Shown here one piece after another: positions 1-7,083 of a stretch of 24,689 nt of DNA; positions within the stretch are counted from its first letter, which is position 1; the number at the start of each line of letters is the position of its first letter. Position numbers and translations under genes: made by a program. A model generated the notes under the pieces. That model saw only the letters and a program-made list of their open reading frames with translations, had not been told where the DNA came from and ran no database searches. Where the stretch lies: the NCBI GenBank assembly GCA_910585665.1, contig CAJUFI010000066.1, positions 1 through 24,689 on the forward strand, read 5' to 3'. Source of the DNA: an uncultured Acetatifactor sp. Its GTDB lineage: Bacteria > Bacillota > Clostridia > Lachnospirales > Lachnospiraceae.

Positions 1-55
1 TGTATTTCTGGGCTTTCTCCTAAACAAGTTGCATCAGTTATTTTCCGACAAGTCC
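1..55 (+). mobile_element. Partial copy (right end) of a 100-bp palindromic element
   Basis: Positions 1-55 are the reverse complement of 22599-22545 with one mismatch (position 52, G instead of T). The window opens inside the element, so its left half and any target duplication lie outside. The end reads CCGACAAGTCC, against CCGACAATTCC in the 22545 copy. It lies just beyond the 3' end of the minus-strand methyltransferase gene. It could instead be the end of a longer parental transposon extending to the left; this cannot be judged from here. Confidence 0.8.
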
Positions 56-109
56 AAAGTATTTTCAGAAAAAACAGCGTTCATCGTATGCTCTCGCTTC
101 ACTTTTATT

Positions 110-868
110 CTATTTCTTCCTGTCCGCTATGAGGGTGAACTCCCCCGGCACTCTGTCGTTCGTCCAGGCGGGATGCTCATCGAATTTCCTCAGGACGAAT
201 CCGCTGTCTATGACGGAATTGATGATCTCGCTGATGGTATATTTCCGGTAACTGCACTTGGGCATCTGCGCCCTGACAGCTTCCTCATAAAAGCGGGCAT
301 GGGCCATCTCTCCCTCGAAGACGTCCGTTGAGAAGTAGCTCATGGCGGGCTGTTCCAGCTTCAGGATATCTGATATCTTGGCAAAAGGATGGAAGTCGCT
401 GCATATCATTCGGCCATTCTCTTTCAGCAGAGAGTACATGATGTGCATGAACGCATCGATATCATGGAAATAATGCAGAATGCCGCCCTCCATGAAAACC
501 ACATCGAAACAGCCGCCATATTTCTCCATGTCGATTTCCAGCACATCACATACCTGGAAATCCATGGTGACATGGGCGGCTTCCGCTACTTCCATGGCAT
601 ATCTCTTATTGTCCTCCGAGATGTCGAAAACGGTGACATCCGCGCCCAGCACTGCCAGGGGGACGGCTTTCTTCCCACAGGAACCGCAGATGTTCGCCAC
701 CCGGATGCCCTGATAGGTATCGAAATAGTCAGCGTACTTTCTTAGCATTCCGATTGGATTTTCCAGGTCTTTCTTCGCTCTTTCCGCCGGTGTCCCGGAA
801 TGTTTTACCCAAAAATCATAGGCGTCGTATTCCCAGGCTTTTTTATTCTGGATGCTGTAATCTACCAT
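110..868 (-). CDS. Class I SAM-dependent methyltransferase
   Basis: A 252-residue protein that reads as a Rossmann-fold, SAM-dependent methyltransferase. The glycine-rich SAM loop is at about residues 58-66 (NICGSCGKK), with acidic D82 after the second strand (VTVFDIS). The fourth-strand motif is at 122-134 (DVVFMEGGILHYF), and the post-strand segment NGRMICSDFHPF follows. The start at 868 is chosen over the longer reading to 898 because AAAGGAGG lies seven bases upstream. A strong promoter is placed at 944-972. The substrate is unknown; the family includes enzymes acting on small molecules. It stands alone, convergent with nothing, and a mobile-element copy lies at its 3' side. Confidence 0.85.
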   Translation of the reverse strand: MVDYSIQNKKAWEYDAYDFWVKHSGTPAERAKKDLENPIGMLRKYADYFDTYQGIRVANICGSCGKKAVPLAVLGADVTVFDISEDNKRYAMEVAEAAHVTMDFQVCDVLEIDMEKYGGCFDVVFMEGGILHYFHDIDAFMHIMYSLLKENGRMICSDFHPFAKISDILKLEQPAMSYFSTDVFEGEMAHARFYEEAVRAQMPKCSYRKYTISEIINSVIDSGFVLRKFDEHPAWTNDRVPGEFTLIADRKK

Positions 869-943
869 TTTTATGGCCTCCTTTGACAGGTGAGACAATA
901 TCGCTTTGATTTCATGAAGAATGTCTGCTGAAAATGCAAAATG

Positions 944-972
944 ATTATATCAAAAATCCGATATAGATACAA
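944..972 (-). promoter_or_regulatory. Sigma-A type promoter of the methyltransferase gene
   Basis: Read on the minus strand: -35 TTGTAT (972-967), a 17-base spacer, then a perfect -10 TATAAT (949-944) preceded by TGA as an extended -10. It lies about 75 bases upstream of the start codon at 868. Confidence 0.75.
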
Positions 973-984
973 GTATGTGTTTTA

Positions 985-1013
985 TTGTATTTTTCAGAAA
1001 ATTCCAGTACAAT
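985..1013 (+). promoter_or_regulatory. Sigma-A type promoter for cbiK
   Basis: TTGTAT (985-990), a 17-base spacer and TACAAT (1008-1013). It lies back to back with the minus-strand promoter at 944-972, so the two genes are divergently expressed from a short shared region. Confidence 0.6.
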
Positions 1014-1153
1014 ACAGAAGATGATGAATTTCCGGATATTAAAAAGTAGTGAGCTAAGGCGTGAGGGTGGGATGGATATGGGGATTGAGACTGCGATATG
1101 AAATACGGCAGTTTGGAAAAAGGCCGGTTTTGGGAAGGGAAAAGGAGAGGGTT

Positions 1154-1927
1154 ATGGAAAAGAATACGGCGATACTTGCAGTGAGTTTTGGTACAACGCA
1201 TATGGATACCCTGGAACGCTGTATTGCGGCTACAGAGAGGGCCGTGGCGGAGGGCTTTCGGGGATATCCGGTGTACAGGGCCTTTTTGAGCGCTATGGTC
1301 ATGGGGAGGTTAAAGGAGCAGCATGGGCTGCAGGTGGACAATGTGGGGGAGGCGCTGGCACGGATTGAGGGGGATGGCTATGGACAGGTGGCGATACAGC
1401 CTACGTTGCTTTTGCGGGGATATGAATATGAGCTGCTTGCAAAGGAGACGGAGAAAGCCGGAATCCGCGGGGCCATTGGACGGCCGCTTTTGGAGGACGC
1501 CCGGGACTGCGCTGCTTTGGCATCTGTTATCGTAGAGGAAAATCCGTTGAAAGAAGAGGAGGCCCTTGTGCTGATGGGGCATGGGACAGAGCATGAGGGC
1601 AATGAAATCTATCATATCATGCAGAATGTATTTGCGGAAAAGAAGTATCCGGCTTTCACCGGCAATGTGTACGGGACACCCTCTTTTGGGGATGCGGTGG
1701 AGGGCCTGGTGCGCCAGGGGGCCCGGCGGGCGAAGCTGCTTCCGCTGATGTTCGTGGCAGGCGACCATGCAAAAAAAGATATGGCGGGCCAGGAGGGCAG
1801 CCTGCTTGCCGCAGTGCGGGATGCGGGAGTTTTGCCGGAGCCGGTGTTCCGGGGGCTGGGGGAGAGCGGGAGCGTGCGCGCGCTTTATGTGGAGCGGGTG
1901 CGGGAGACGATGATGAAACTGAGTTGA
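1154..1927 (+). CDS. cbiK: Sirohydrochlorin cobaltochelatase (anaerobic cobalamin pathway)
   Basis: A 257-residue CbiK-type chelatase, which inserts Co2+ into sirohydrochlorin in the oxygen-independent B12 pathway; it acts in the cytosol. The opening AILAVSFGTTHMDT is typical of the family. The metal-binding histidines are visible as H143 (LMGHGTEHEGN) and H205 (FVAGDHAKKDMAG), which correspond to the two catalytic histidines of Salmonella CbiK. Length matches the family. ATG 1154 is preferred over the upstream ATG at 1061 because AAAGGAGAGG lies just before it and homology begins there. No other cobalamin genes are adjacent, so this is an isolated copy; a role in other tetrapyrrole metal insertion cannot be excluded. 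Confidence 0.9.
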   Translation: MEKNTAILAVSFGTTHMDTLERCIAATERAVAEGFRGYPVYRAFLSAMVMGRLKEQHGLQVDNVGEALARIEGDGYGQVAIQPTLLLRGYEYELLAKETEKAGIRGAIGRPLLEDARDCAALASVIVEENPLKEEEALVLMGHGTEHEGNEIYHIMQNVFAEKKYPAFTGNVYGTPSFGDAVEGLVRQGARRAKLLPLMFVAGDHAKKDMAGQEGSLLAAVRDAGVLPEPVFRGLGESGSVRALYVERVRETMMKLS

Positions 1928-1930
1928 CCA

Positions 1931-2073
1931 TCAAAAAATTACCCTTTTTATCAAAGAAGTATTCTTGTTTCTTCTGCCGCATTTATATATACTATTCCTG
2001 AATGGAAATAGGACTGTTGCGCTATAAGGACTTTCTGAATGCGATAGCTCTCATTACATGTCAAAAAATTACC
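1931..2073 (+). repeat. 13-bp direct repeat bracketing the GH27 promoter
   Basis: TCAAAAAATTACC occurs at 1931-1943 and again at 2061-2073, 130 bases apart. The copies sit just after the cbiK stop and just before the GH27 ribosome site, with the promoter at 1965-1993 between them. This could be a paired operator for a regulator acting through looping, or the scar of a deletion/insertion. Confidence 0.5.
1965..1993 (+). promoter_or_regulatory. Sigma-A type promoter for the GH27 gene
   Basis: TTGTTT (1965-1970), a 17-base spacer and TATACT (1988-1993), about 100 bases before the start codon at 2097. Confidence 0.55.
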
Positions 2074-2096
2074 TGAAAAGAAAAGGAGAGATTCCC

Positions 2097-3398
2097 ATGA
2101 ATAAGAACGAGTTTGCGAAGACGCCCCCCATGGGCTGGAACAGCTACGACTATTACGACACTACGGTGAATGAAGAACAGGTGAGGGCCAACGCAGATTA
2201 CATGGCGGCCCATTTAAAGGAATACGGCTGGGAGTACGTGGTGATAGACATCCAGTGGTACGCCAATGACGCGGGAACCAAGCGGGACAGATTCCAGTAC
2301 ATCCCTTTCGGAGACCAGGAGATGGATGAATTCGGCAGACTGCAGCCCAGTCCCGCCCGGTTTCCCTCCTCCGCGGGCGGGAAAGGCTTTGGCCCTCTGG
2401 CGGACTATGTGCATAGCCTGGGCCTGAAGTTCGGCATCCACATCATGCGGGGCATTTCCCGCAGAGCAGCCCAGAACCACTGCCCCGTGCCGGGAACGGA
2501 CACCACGGCGGACATGGTGGCAGACCCTGCTTCCATCTGCGGCTGGAACAGCGATATGTACGGTGTGCGGGCCACGAAGGAGGGCCAGGCGTATTACGAT
2601 TCCCTGATGGAAATGTACGCCCGGTGGGGCGTGGACTACATCAAATGTGATGACATCTGCGACAGCTGGCTTTATCGGAACGACCAGTTCAGCGGCTGGG
2701 AGGAGACCAGGATGCTCCACCGCGCCATCGAAAAATGCGGGCGTCCCATCGTGCTGAGCCTTTCCCCCGGCCCCGCCCATATCGACCGGGCCTGGGAATA
2801 CGGAAAATACGCCAATATGTGGCGGATCACGGACGATTTCTGGGATAATTGGGAGCTGCTGAAGGCCATGTTCTGGCGCTGCGAGCTGTGGCAGGACCAT
2901 GTGAAAAAAGGCTGCTACCCTGACTGCGACATGCTGCCGTTGGGGTATGTGGGAAAAGGCTTCGGACAGGAGCGCCGAACGAATTTCACAGAGGCCGAGC
3001 AGAAGACCATGATGACCTTGTGGTGCATGTTCCGCTCTCCGCTGATGCTGGGGGCAGAGCTGACGAAGCTGGACGATGGGACGCTTTCGCTGCTCACCAA
3101 CCGGGAAATCCTGGATCTGATGAAAGAAAGCTGCCGCGGAACCCAGGTCATGCGCACGGATTGTCTGGCGGTCTGGAAAAATAAGGACGAAGTTAGCGGC
3201 AGAGTGTGCCTGGCGCTGTTCAACTTAAGCGATGCCGATAAGGAGTTTTCCGTAAGCCTTTCCCAACTGGAAGAGGAATTCCGGGAAGAAGAACCGGCGC
3301 TCCATGAGCTGTGGGATCGCACAGAGGGCCGGGCTGCCGGACGGAAAGTGACGGCGGCGGTGGAGGCCCACGGGGTGAAGGTGTACCGGATCGGATGA
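2097..3398 (+). CDS. Glycoside hydrolase family 27 (alpha-galactosidase-like)
   Basis: A 433-residue GH27-type enzyme with a (beta/alpha)8 barrel. The N-terminal signature PPMGWNSYDYY is at residues 10-20. The likely nucleophile is D185 in YIKCDDI (the family KxD motif) and the likely acid/base is D247 in WRITDDFWDNW. A short C-terminal beta domain follows from about residue 350. No signal peptide is seen, so the enzyme is probably cytosolic and acts on imported oligosaccharides. ATG 2097 is chosen because AAAAGGAGAG lies upstream and the GH27 motif begins soon after. GH27 includes alpha-galactosidases, alpha-N-acetylgalactosaminidases and beta-L-arabinopyranosidases; motifs alone do not fix the substrate. 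No transporter or regulator adjoins it. Confidence 0.9.
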   Translation: MNKNEFAKTPPMGWNSYDYYDTTVNEEQVRANADYMAAHLKEYGWEYVVIDIQWYANDAGTKRDRFQYIPFGDQEMDEFGRLQPSPARFPSSAGGKGFGPLADYVHSLGLKFGIHIMRGISRRAAQNHCPVPGTDTTADMVADPASICGWNSDMYGVRATKEGQAYYDSLMEMYARWGVDYIKCDDICDSWLYRNDQFSGWEETRMLHRAIEKCGRPIVLSLSPGPAHIDRAWEYGKYANMWRITDDFWDNWELLKAMFWRCELWQDHVKKGCYPDCDMLPLGYVGKGFGQERRTNFTEAEQKTMMTLWCMFRSPLMLGAELTKLDDGTLSLLTNREILDLMKESCRGTQVMRTDCLAVWKNKDEVSGRVCLALFNLSDADKEFSVSLSQLEEEFREEEPALHELWDRTEGRAAGRKVTAAVEAHGVKVYRIG

Positions 3399-3661
3399 GG
3401 GTGCCAGCCACATCCTTTGCCCTGGATAGTCCGAAGTCTGTCGTAGCGCCCGTTGTCTGCGGAGGGGTGACTAACGCAGGCAGCGAATGGTTTCCCGGAT
3501 TGTTTTCGACCGGTTGCCTGATGCAAAATGATGGCTTGGCGTGCTGCATGAACTGTCATGCTGCTACAAAATTGTAAGGAAAATGTCACCTGATTGTAAG
3601 GTTTCTGTGCCATAATTGTGGTATCATATCTTCAGTGAGGACGCGGGGTGCCGGATGTCTG

Positions 3662-3696
3662 TGCATATCATGGGCGGCCTGAGCCCATGATATGCA
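3662..3696. repeat. Perfect 14-bp inverted repeat, 7-base loop
   Basis: TGCATATCATGGGC (3662-3675), loop GGCCTGA, then GCCCATGATATGCA (3683-3696). There is no T-run on either side, so it is not a typical intrinsic terminator. An operator for a dimeric regulator or an RNA hairpin in the leader is more likely. The string CCATGATAT recurs at 3760-3768. Confidence 0.75.
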
Positions 3697-3709
3697 TTGA
3701 TATGTATAA

Positions 3710-3809
3710 ATAGGAAATGACATTAGTTCTTGTGCTGAGCCGCCAGGAAAACGTATGCTCCATGATATCGGCAACATGTCCAGATACAAAAGGAAATGTC
3801 GTTTCCTAT
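3710..3809 (+). ncRNA. Candidate structured leader RNA, possibly switch-like
   Basis: Bases 3710-3723 can pair with 3796-3809 (14 bp, one G-U), closing a 72-base interior region. A competing local hairpin, AGGAAA-TGTCG-TTTCCT (3791-3807), uses the same 3' strand, so the two folds exclude each other. It ends about 50 bases before the ATG at 3859. No known riboswitch consensus was recognised. An alternative reading is a decayed palindromic element, since the arms begin GGAAATG and end TTTCC like the 100-bp elements elsewhere in the window. Confidence 0.35.
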
Positions 3810-3858
3810 AGCAGACAGGATATGATTACGATTATATAGTATAAGGGGGCAGTCAGAT

Positions 3859-4875
3859 ATGTGGCAGATTTTGATGGTTCTTTTTGGAATTTCACTTTGT
3901 ATCTTTGCGGGAGTGATGGTGCGCGAGCCCAGGACATTATGGAGCGGCGTCACCTTTTTCTGGATGATGGTCTGTCTGGCCATTGCCATGCTTTTTGTTT
4001 TAGCCAGGTATTTGGACTGGCTGAACTCCCACAGCGTGCTCCGGTATCTTCTCATCGGGCTGATGTTCCTGGCGATGTTCAGCATCCTTGCGATGCCCGT
4101 GGTCCTGATTCTTATGTTTTTCGTGGAGGGCCTCAAGGTCATCCGGCATGAGGGGATGAAACCGGCCAATCTGCTGTCCATGGCGTTTTCCGTTCTGCTC
4201 TTCGGCTACCTGACGGTCTGGCCTTTCATAGGCGGCCTGGGCCGGAACATTCTGGGCACGAAACTGTATGTGTTCATCAGCATTTTTGCGGCATATCTTC
4301 TGGTGCTGCTGGCCGTTTATTCCCTTTCCGCCATCCTGAACCTGATTCACCTGAGAAAGAGGCGGAAAGCGGATTACATCATCGTCCTGGGGGCGGGGCT
4401 GCTGGGTACCAGGGTCACGCCGCTGCTGGCTGCCCGGATTGATAAGGGCATAGAGCTGCTGCGCTACAACCGGAATGCGGTATTGATTATGTCCGGCGGC
4501 CAGGGGCCGGGGGAGGATATGGCCGAGGGCGAGGCCATGGCCGCCTACGCGGTTCAGAAAGGCGTGGATGAGGATAGAATAGCAGTCGAGAATCGGTCCG
4601 GGTCCACAGAGGAGAATCTGCTGTTCTCAAGGGAGCTGATGGGCAAAAGAAAGGCGAAGGTCATTTTGGTCACCACGGCCTATCATGTGTTCCGGGCATT
4701 GATCCTGGCCAGGCAGCAGGGGATGAAGTGCATCGGATTCGGGGCCAAGACAAAGTGGTATTTTACGCTGAACGCCTTGCTCAGGGAATTCATCGGATAC
4801 CTGAGCCTGACGTGGAAAAGGCATATGGTCGTGGCTGTGCTGGTGGCTTGCGTGGCGGTGGTGATCAGTTACTGA
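3859..4875 (+). CDS. DUF218 (YdcF/SanA/ElyC-like) multi-pass membrane protein
   Basis: A 338-residue protein with about five hydrophobic segments in the first 165 residues, then a DUF218 domain. The domain shows DYIIVLGAGLLG at 172-183, MSGGQGPGE at 211-219, an E..S.STEEN segment, and VTTAYHVFRA with Y275-H276. A final hydrophobic stretch lies at about 322-337. Relatives in other bacteria affect envelope integrity or undecaprenyl-phosphate lipid handling, but the biochemical reaction is not settled. ATG 3859 follows AAGGGGG at about 9 bases. The leader upstream is long and structured. It appears to be a single-gene unit; no intrinsic terminator directly follows on its own strand. Confidence 0.85.
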   Translation: MWQILMVLFGISLCIFAGVMVREPRTLWSGVTFFWMMVCLAIAMLFVLARYLDWLNSHSVLRYLLIGLMFLAMFSILAMPVVLILMFFVEGLKVIRHEGMKPANLLSMAFSVLLFGYLTVWPFIGGLGRNILGTKLYVFISIFAAYLLVLLAVYSLSAILNLIHLRKRRKADYIIVLGAGLLGTRVTPLLAARIDKGIELLRYNRNAVLIMSGGQGPGEDMAEGEAMAAYAVQKGVDEDRIAVENRSGSTEENLLFSRELMGKRKAKVILVTTAYHVFRALILARQQGMKCIGFGAKTKWYFTLNALLREFIGYLSLTWKRHMVVAVLVACVAVVISY

Positions 4876-5092
4876 CATGGCAAAAAGTGTCAGGTTATCC
4901 CCTAAAGAAACCATAATGTATGTCCGGGAACGGCAGAGCGAGACTTGTATCGTCAGCTTCTGCCGTTTCTGGATTTCCGGCTCCAATATGCCGAAAGTTT
5001 CTGCAGATTGAAGGCGGCAGAAATCTTTGGCCACCGAAAATGAAAGGCATTATGGAGATTGCCATAGAAACGAATTTCCCAACAGATAGAAA

Positions 5093-5122
5093 GGGGGCTT
5101 TCGGAAAAACGAACGGCCCCCC
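5093..5122 (-). terminator. Intrinsic terminator of the Rpn gene
   Basis: Read on the minus strand, a GGGGGC/GCCCCC stem with an inner TTCG/CGAA pairing is followed by TTTCTAT. It lies 18 bases beyond the stop codon at 5142-5140. Confidence 0.7.
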
Positions 5123-5139
5123 TGGGTTTCCGGCACTGT

Positions 5140-5481
5140 TCAGGGCCGGTACTTTTCACGTAGCTGCCGGATGGTCTCTTCGGCAAGCTTCAGCTTTTCT
5201 TCCGCGTTTTCAGCTCTTAGGCGCTGTTCTTCGGCCTTTGTGCGTTCTTGCTCGGCTCTTAGGTGTTCTTCTTCGGCTTTCTGCCGTTCGATTTCCGTCA
5301 GCTTACGTTGTTCTTCCGCCTTCTGCCGTTCGATTTCCGTCAACTTTTTCTGCTCTTCGGTCAGCTTTTTCTGCTCTTCGGTCAGCTTTTTCTGCTCTTC
5401 GGTCAACTTTTTCTGCTCTTCCGTCTTTCTGCGCTCTTCCTGTATGCTGATATGCTTCATGTTCTCAAATAAATACCCCAT
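5140..5481 (-). CDS. Possible internally started C-terminal Rpn product (113 residues)
   Basis: Inside the Rpn gene, in frame, ATG at 5481 (start MGYLFENMKHISIQ) is preceded by GAAGGTGA at 5500-5493. AGGTGA in it matches the anti-Shine-Dalgarno, with an 11-base gap. Translation from here would give only the coiled-coil tail. Published work on enterobacterial Rpn proteins describes short products translated from inside the gene that inhibit the full-length nuclease; whether that applies here is inference. Leucine/glutamate heptads would suit dimerisation with the full-length tail. Confidence 0.3.
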   Translation of the reverse strand: MGYLFENMKHISIQEERRKTEEQKKLTEEQKKLTEEQKKLTEEQKKLTEIERQKAEEQRKLTEIERQKAEEEHLRAEQERTKAEEQRLRAENAEEKLKLAEETIRQLREKYRP

Positions 5482-6360
5482 CTTGCGCTCTCTCACCTTC
5501 CGGACACACAGTGTCCTCTCTTCCGCGGACGCATCGATTTTGAAGCACAGGCTTTCCATGGCCGACACCAGCACATCTATCACATGCTCCGGGCTGTCCC
5601 GGATGATTCGGTCCATCCTGTCCGGCGGGATGCGTATGAACTGCTCCAGGTCCGCAGTGTCCTGTATTTTGTTGATCAACATGACCAGGGACATCTCATC
5701 CCCCCGCTGCAGCAGCTCCTGGTTGCTGTAGTCGTGTATCCGGACGAGATGGTACCGGAAATCCGGAATCCATTCCCGGACCTTGCCGATTGCGCCGATA
5801 CGGTCCCGCAGATGCATGTGAGCCGTCCACGCGGCCTTCCCCTCATAGTATACGATAGGGATGATCATAGGATAGCGGAAGCCTTTCCGCCTGGTGTACC
5901 CCTCCCTGCCCCGTTCCATCTCCCTGCGGTATTCCGTCCAGATGCACACCATGTAGCGGAGCAGCTGCATGGGCACATCGTAGTCCACCCGGCTCTTGTG
6001 CTCAATCAGGGAGACGAAGAAAGGCGGCTCGTTGCTGCCCCTCCTCTTTTCCCTTCCGATGTCAAGGACCCGAATCTTCTGCACGGAGTCCGGCTCAAAT
6101 TCCGCGCCCAGGTAGGGGATATACCGCTCTGAGACGTCCTCGATGTCCTCGGGCTGCACATTCTTCAGCAGGGGCATATCGAAATGGTCCCGCAGAAACT
6201 GCGCGCACAGGACAGGGTCGCCGAAGATGGTCTTGCTGCTGGTGTCCCTGTTGTGCAGGGCCCCCTTCCCTGTCCGGCCGGGTTCTGCCCCTCTGCCGGC
6301 TGCTGAATCTGGCTCCGTCCCCTTCCGCGCCTGGGACGGCATGTTCTGGTCGTGTTGCAT
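5140..6360 (-). CDS. Rpn family recombination-promoting nuclease (PD-(D/E)XK) with repetitive coiled-coil tail
   Basis: A 406-residue protein. Residues about 44-200 resemble the Rpn/YhgA-like nuclease domain: FGDPVLCAQFLRDHF, a probable catalytic aspartate at D91, E120-x-K122 (IEHKS), then PIVYYEG. Rpn proteins are Mg2+-dependent DNA endonucleases reported to promote RecA-independent recombination, and some act in phage defence. Residues 310-403 are a charged coiled coil built from the heptad TEEQKKL (four copies) and a 14-residue TEIERQK unit (two copies). ATG 6360 follows AGGAGG at 5 bases. A good promoter is at 6577-6605 and a terminator at 5093-5122, so it is monocistronic. The N-terminal 40 residues are low-complexity. 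Confidence 0.85.
   Translation of the reverse strand: MQHDQNMPSQARKGTEPDSAAGRGAEPGRTGKGALHNRDTSSKTIFGDPVLCAQFLRDHFDMPLLKNVQPEDIEDVSERYIPYLGAEFEPDSVQKIRVLDIGREKRRGSNEPPFFVSLIEHKSRVDYDVPMQLLRYMVCIWTEYRREMERGREGYTRRKGFRYPMIIPIVYYEGKAAWTAHMHLRDRIGAIGKVREWIPDFRYHLVRIHDYSNQELLQRGDEMSLVMLINKIQDTADLEQFIRIPPDRMDRIIRDSPEHVIDVLVSAMESLCFKIDASAEERTLCVRKVRERKMGYLFENMKHISIQEERRKTEEQKKLTEEQKKLTEEQKKLTEEQKKLTEIERQKAEEQRKLTEIERQKAEEEHLRAEQERTKAEEQRLRAENAEEKLKLAEETIRQLREKYRP
5281..5427 (-). repeat. In-frame tandem repeats in the Rpn tail (21 bp x4, 42-bp unit x2)
   Basis: Four 21-bp units lie at 5344-5364, 5365-5385, 5386-5406 and 5407-5427, each encoding one TEEQKKL heptad. The first three are nearly identical. 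Next to them, CTGCCGTTCGATTTCCGTCA occurs at 5281-5300 and 5323-5342, a 42-bp period. All units are multiples of three, so copy-number changes would lengthen or shorten the coiled coil without a frameshift. Confidence 0.9.
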
Positions 6361-6576
6361 GTTCTCCTCCTGTTCCTGCGGGGACAGGGGGAAACGCTTT
6401 CCGCCTGCTCCCGCATTGTTTGGTTGTAGTGCTTGAAATGATGGCGAAAAGCCGATATCAATACAACGAATTTCAGAAAATCAGCCAGAAGCAGAAGACA
6501 GACACCCTGGCCGACCTGTCACATATCGCGCCCCTGTGAACCTGTGGCAGCTGCCTGGGTTTTCAGGGACATATCT

Positions 6577-6605
6577 ACTATAACATGGTTTGGCCTGCTT
6601 CGCAA
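6577..6605 (-). promoter_or_regulatory. Promoter of the Rpn gene
   Basis: On the minus strand: TTGCGA (6605-6600), a 17-base spacer and TATAGT (6582-6577), with TGT before the -10 as in extended promoters. This leaves a leader of about 210 bases before ATG 6360. Confidence 0.6.
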
Positions 6606-6620
6606 GAAGAGATGTGATAT

Positions 6621-6942
6621 TTGGATGAAATTTTTGGGGACTATTTTATTCCAGGGAGAGCAGCTGAAGCCGACTGTCCGGCGCTGTCAGAGGATGACAG
6701 GGAAATCCCGGACATGGTAAGGAAATGCCTCCAAATAACCTACGCAAGCCTGTTGCAAAATTTACAGATTTTATCAGGTTTACTCTAAACAAAATGCGTA
6801 GATTATTTTCCGGCAGTTCCTAATCGAAGAACTGGGCGGAATGACCCGGAAGGAGATTGTAGCTTTCATGCACAAGGAACAGGTGTATACAGAGAACCCG
6901 CCAGGGGTCCAGTTCAAGTATGCCGAAAACCTGCGGATTTAA
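6621..6942 (+). pseudogene. Unknown small gene split by a 100-bp element
   Basis: Reading from TTG 6621 gives LDEIFGDYFIPGRAA... up to DMV at 6711-6719. After the element (6721-6820) and one TAA, the same frame resumes as IEELGGMTRKEIV... and ends ...FKYAENLRI at 6942. Joining 6720 to 6824 gives one open frame of about 72 codons. The upstream frame is closed by TGA at 6615-6617 and no good ribosome site is seen, so the gene may also have lost its 5' end. I do not recognise the family. Confidence 0.55.
6721..6820 (+). mobile_element. 100-bp palindromic element, full copy with TAA duplication
   Basis: Begins GGAAATGCC and ends GGCAGTTCC. It is flanked by TAA at 6718-6720 and TAA at 6821-6823. 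The outer 27 bases of each end pair at 21 of 27 positions, with an unpaired 3x3 block at arm positions 10-12. Aligned without gaps to the reverse complement of 22545-22644, about 65 of 100 positions match, best at both ends (16 of the last 18). It carries no transposase, so it is presumably mobilised in trans. Confidence 0.85.
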
Positions 6943-7083
6943 CGATTATAAAAGTGATTGGCTGAAAAACAAAAATGTAAAATTTTAACGACAGGGCAGA
7001 AGGAAGAATAACAGGACAGGAATTAATTGGAAGCTGCTATCAGACAGATACAGATTTGAGTTTGCGGGAGAGGAGCACTACAT

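Larger units (their letters stand above)
3399..3858. other. 460-base non-coding interval before the DUF218 gene
   Basis: No convincing gene. It contains a repeated ATTGTAAGG (3571-3579 and 3593-3601, start-to-start 22), an extended -10-like TGGTATCAT (3619-3627), a perfect 14-bp inverted repeat (3662-3696) and a long-range pairing (3710-3809). All lie upstream of the gene at 3859, suggesting a regulated leader. Confidence 0.55.

Noticed and set aside
4965..5035. Similarity between CAATATGCCGAAAGTTTCTGC here and the end of the split gene near 6920 (TATGCCGAAA shared)
   Set aside because: The match is short and surrounded by unrelated sequence; possibly another gene remnant, but not strong enough to annotate.
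5344..5427. CRISPR-like array
   Set aside because: Contiguous tandem units without spacers, encoding coiled-coil heptads in frame; likewise the valS repeat. No CRISPR array is visible in the window.
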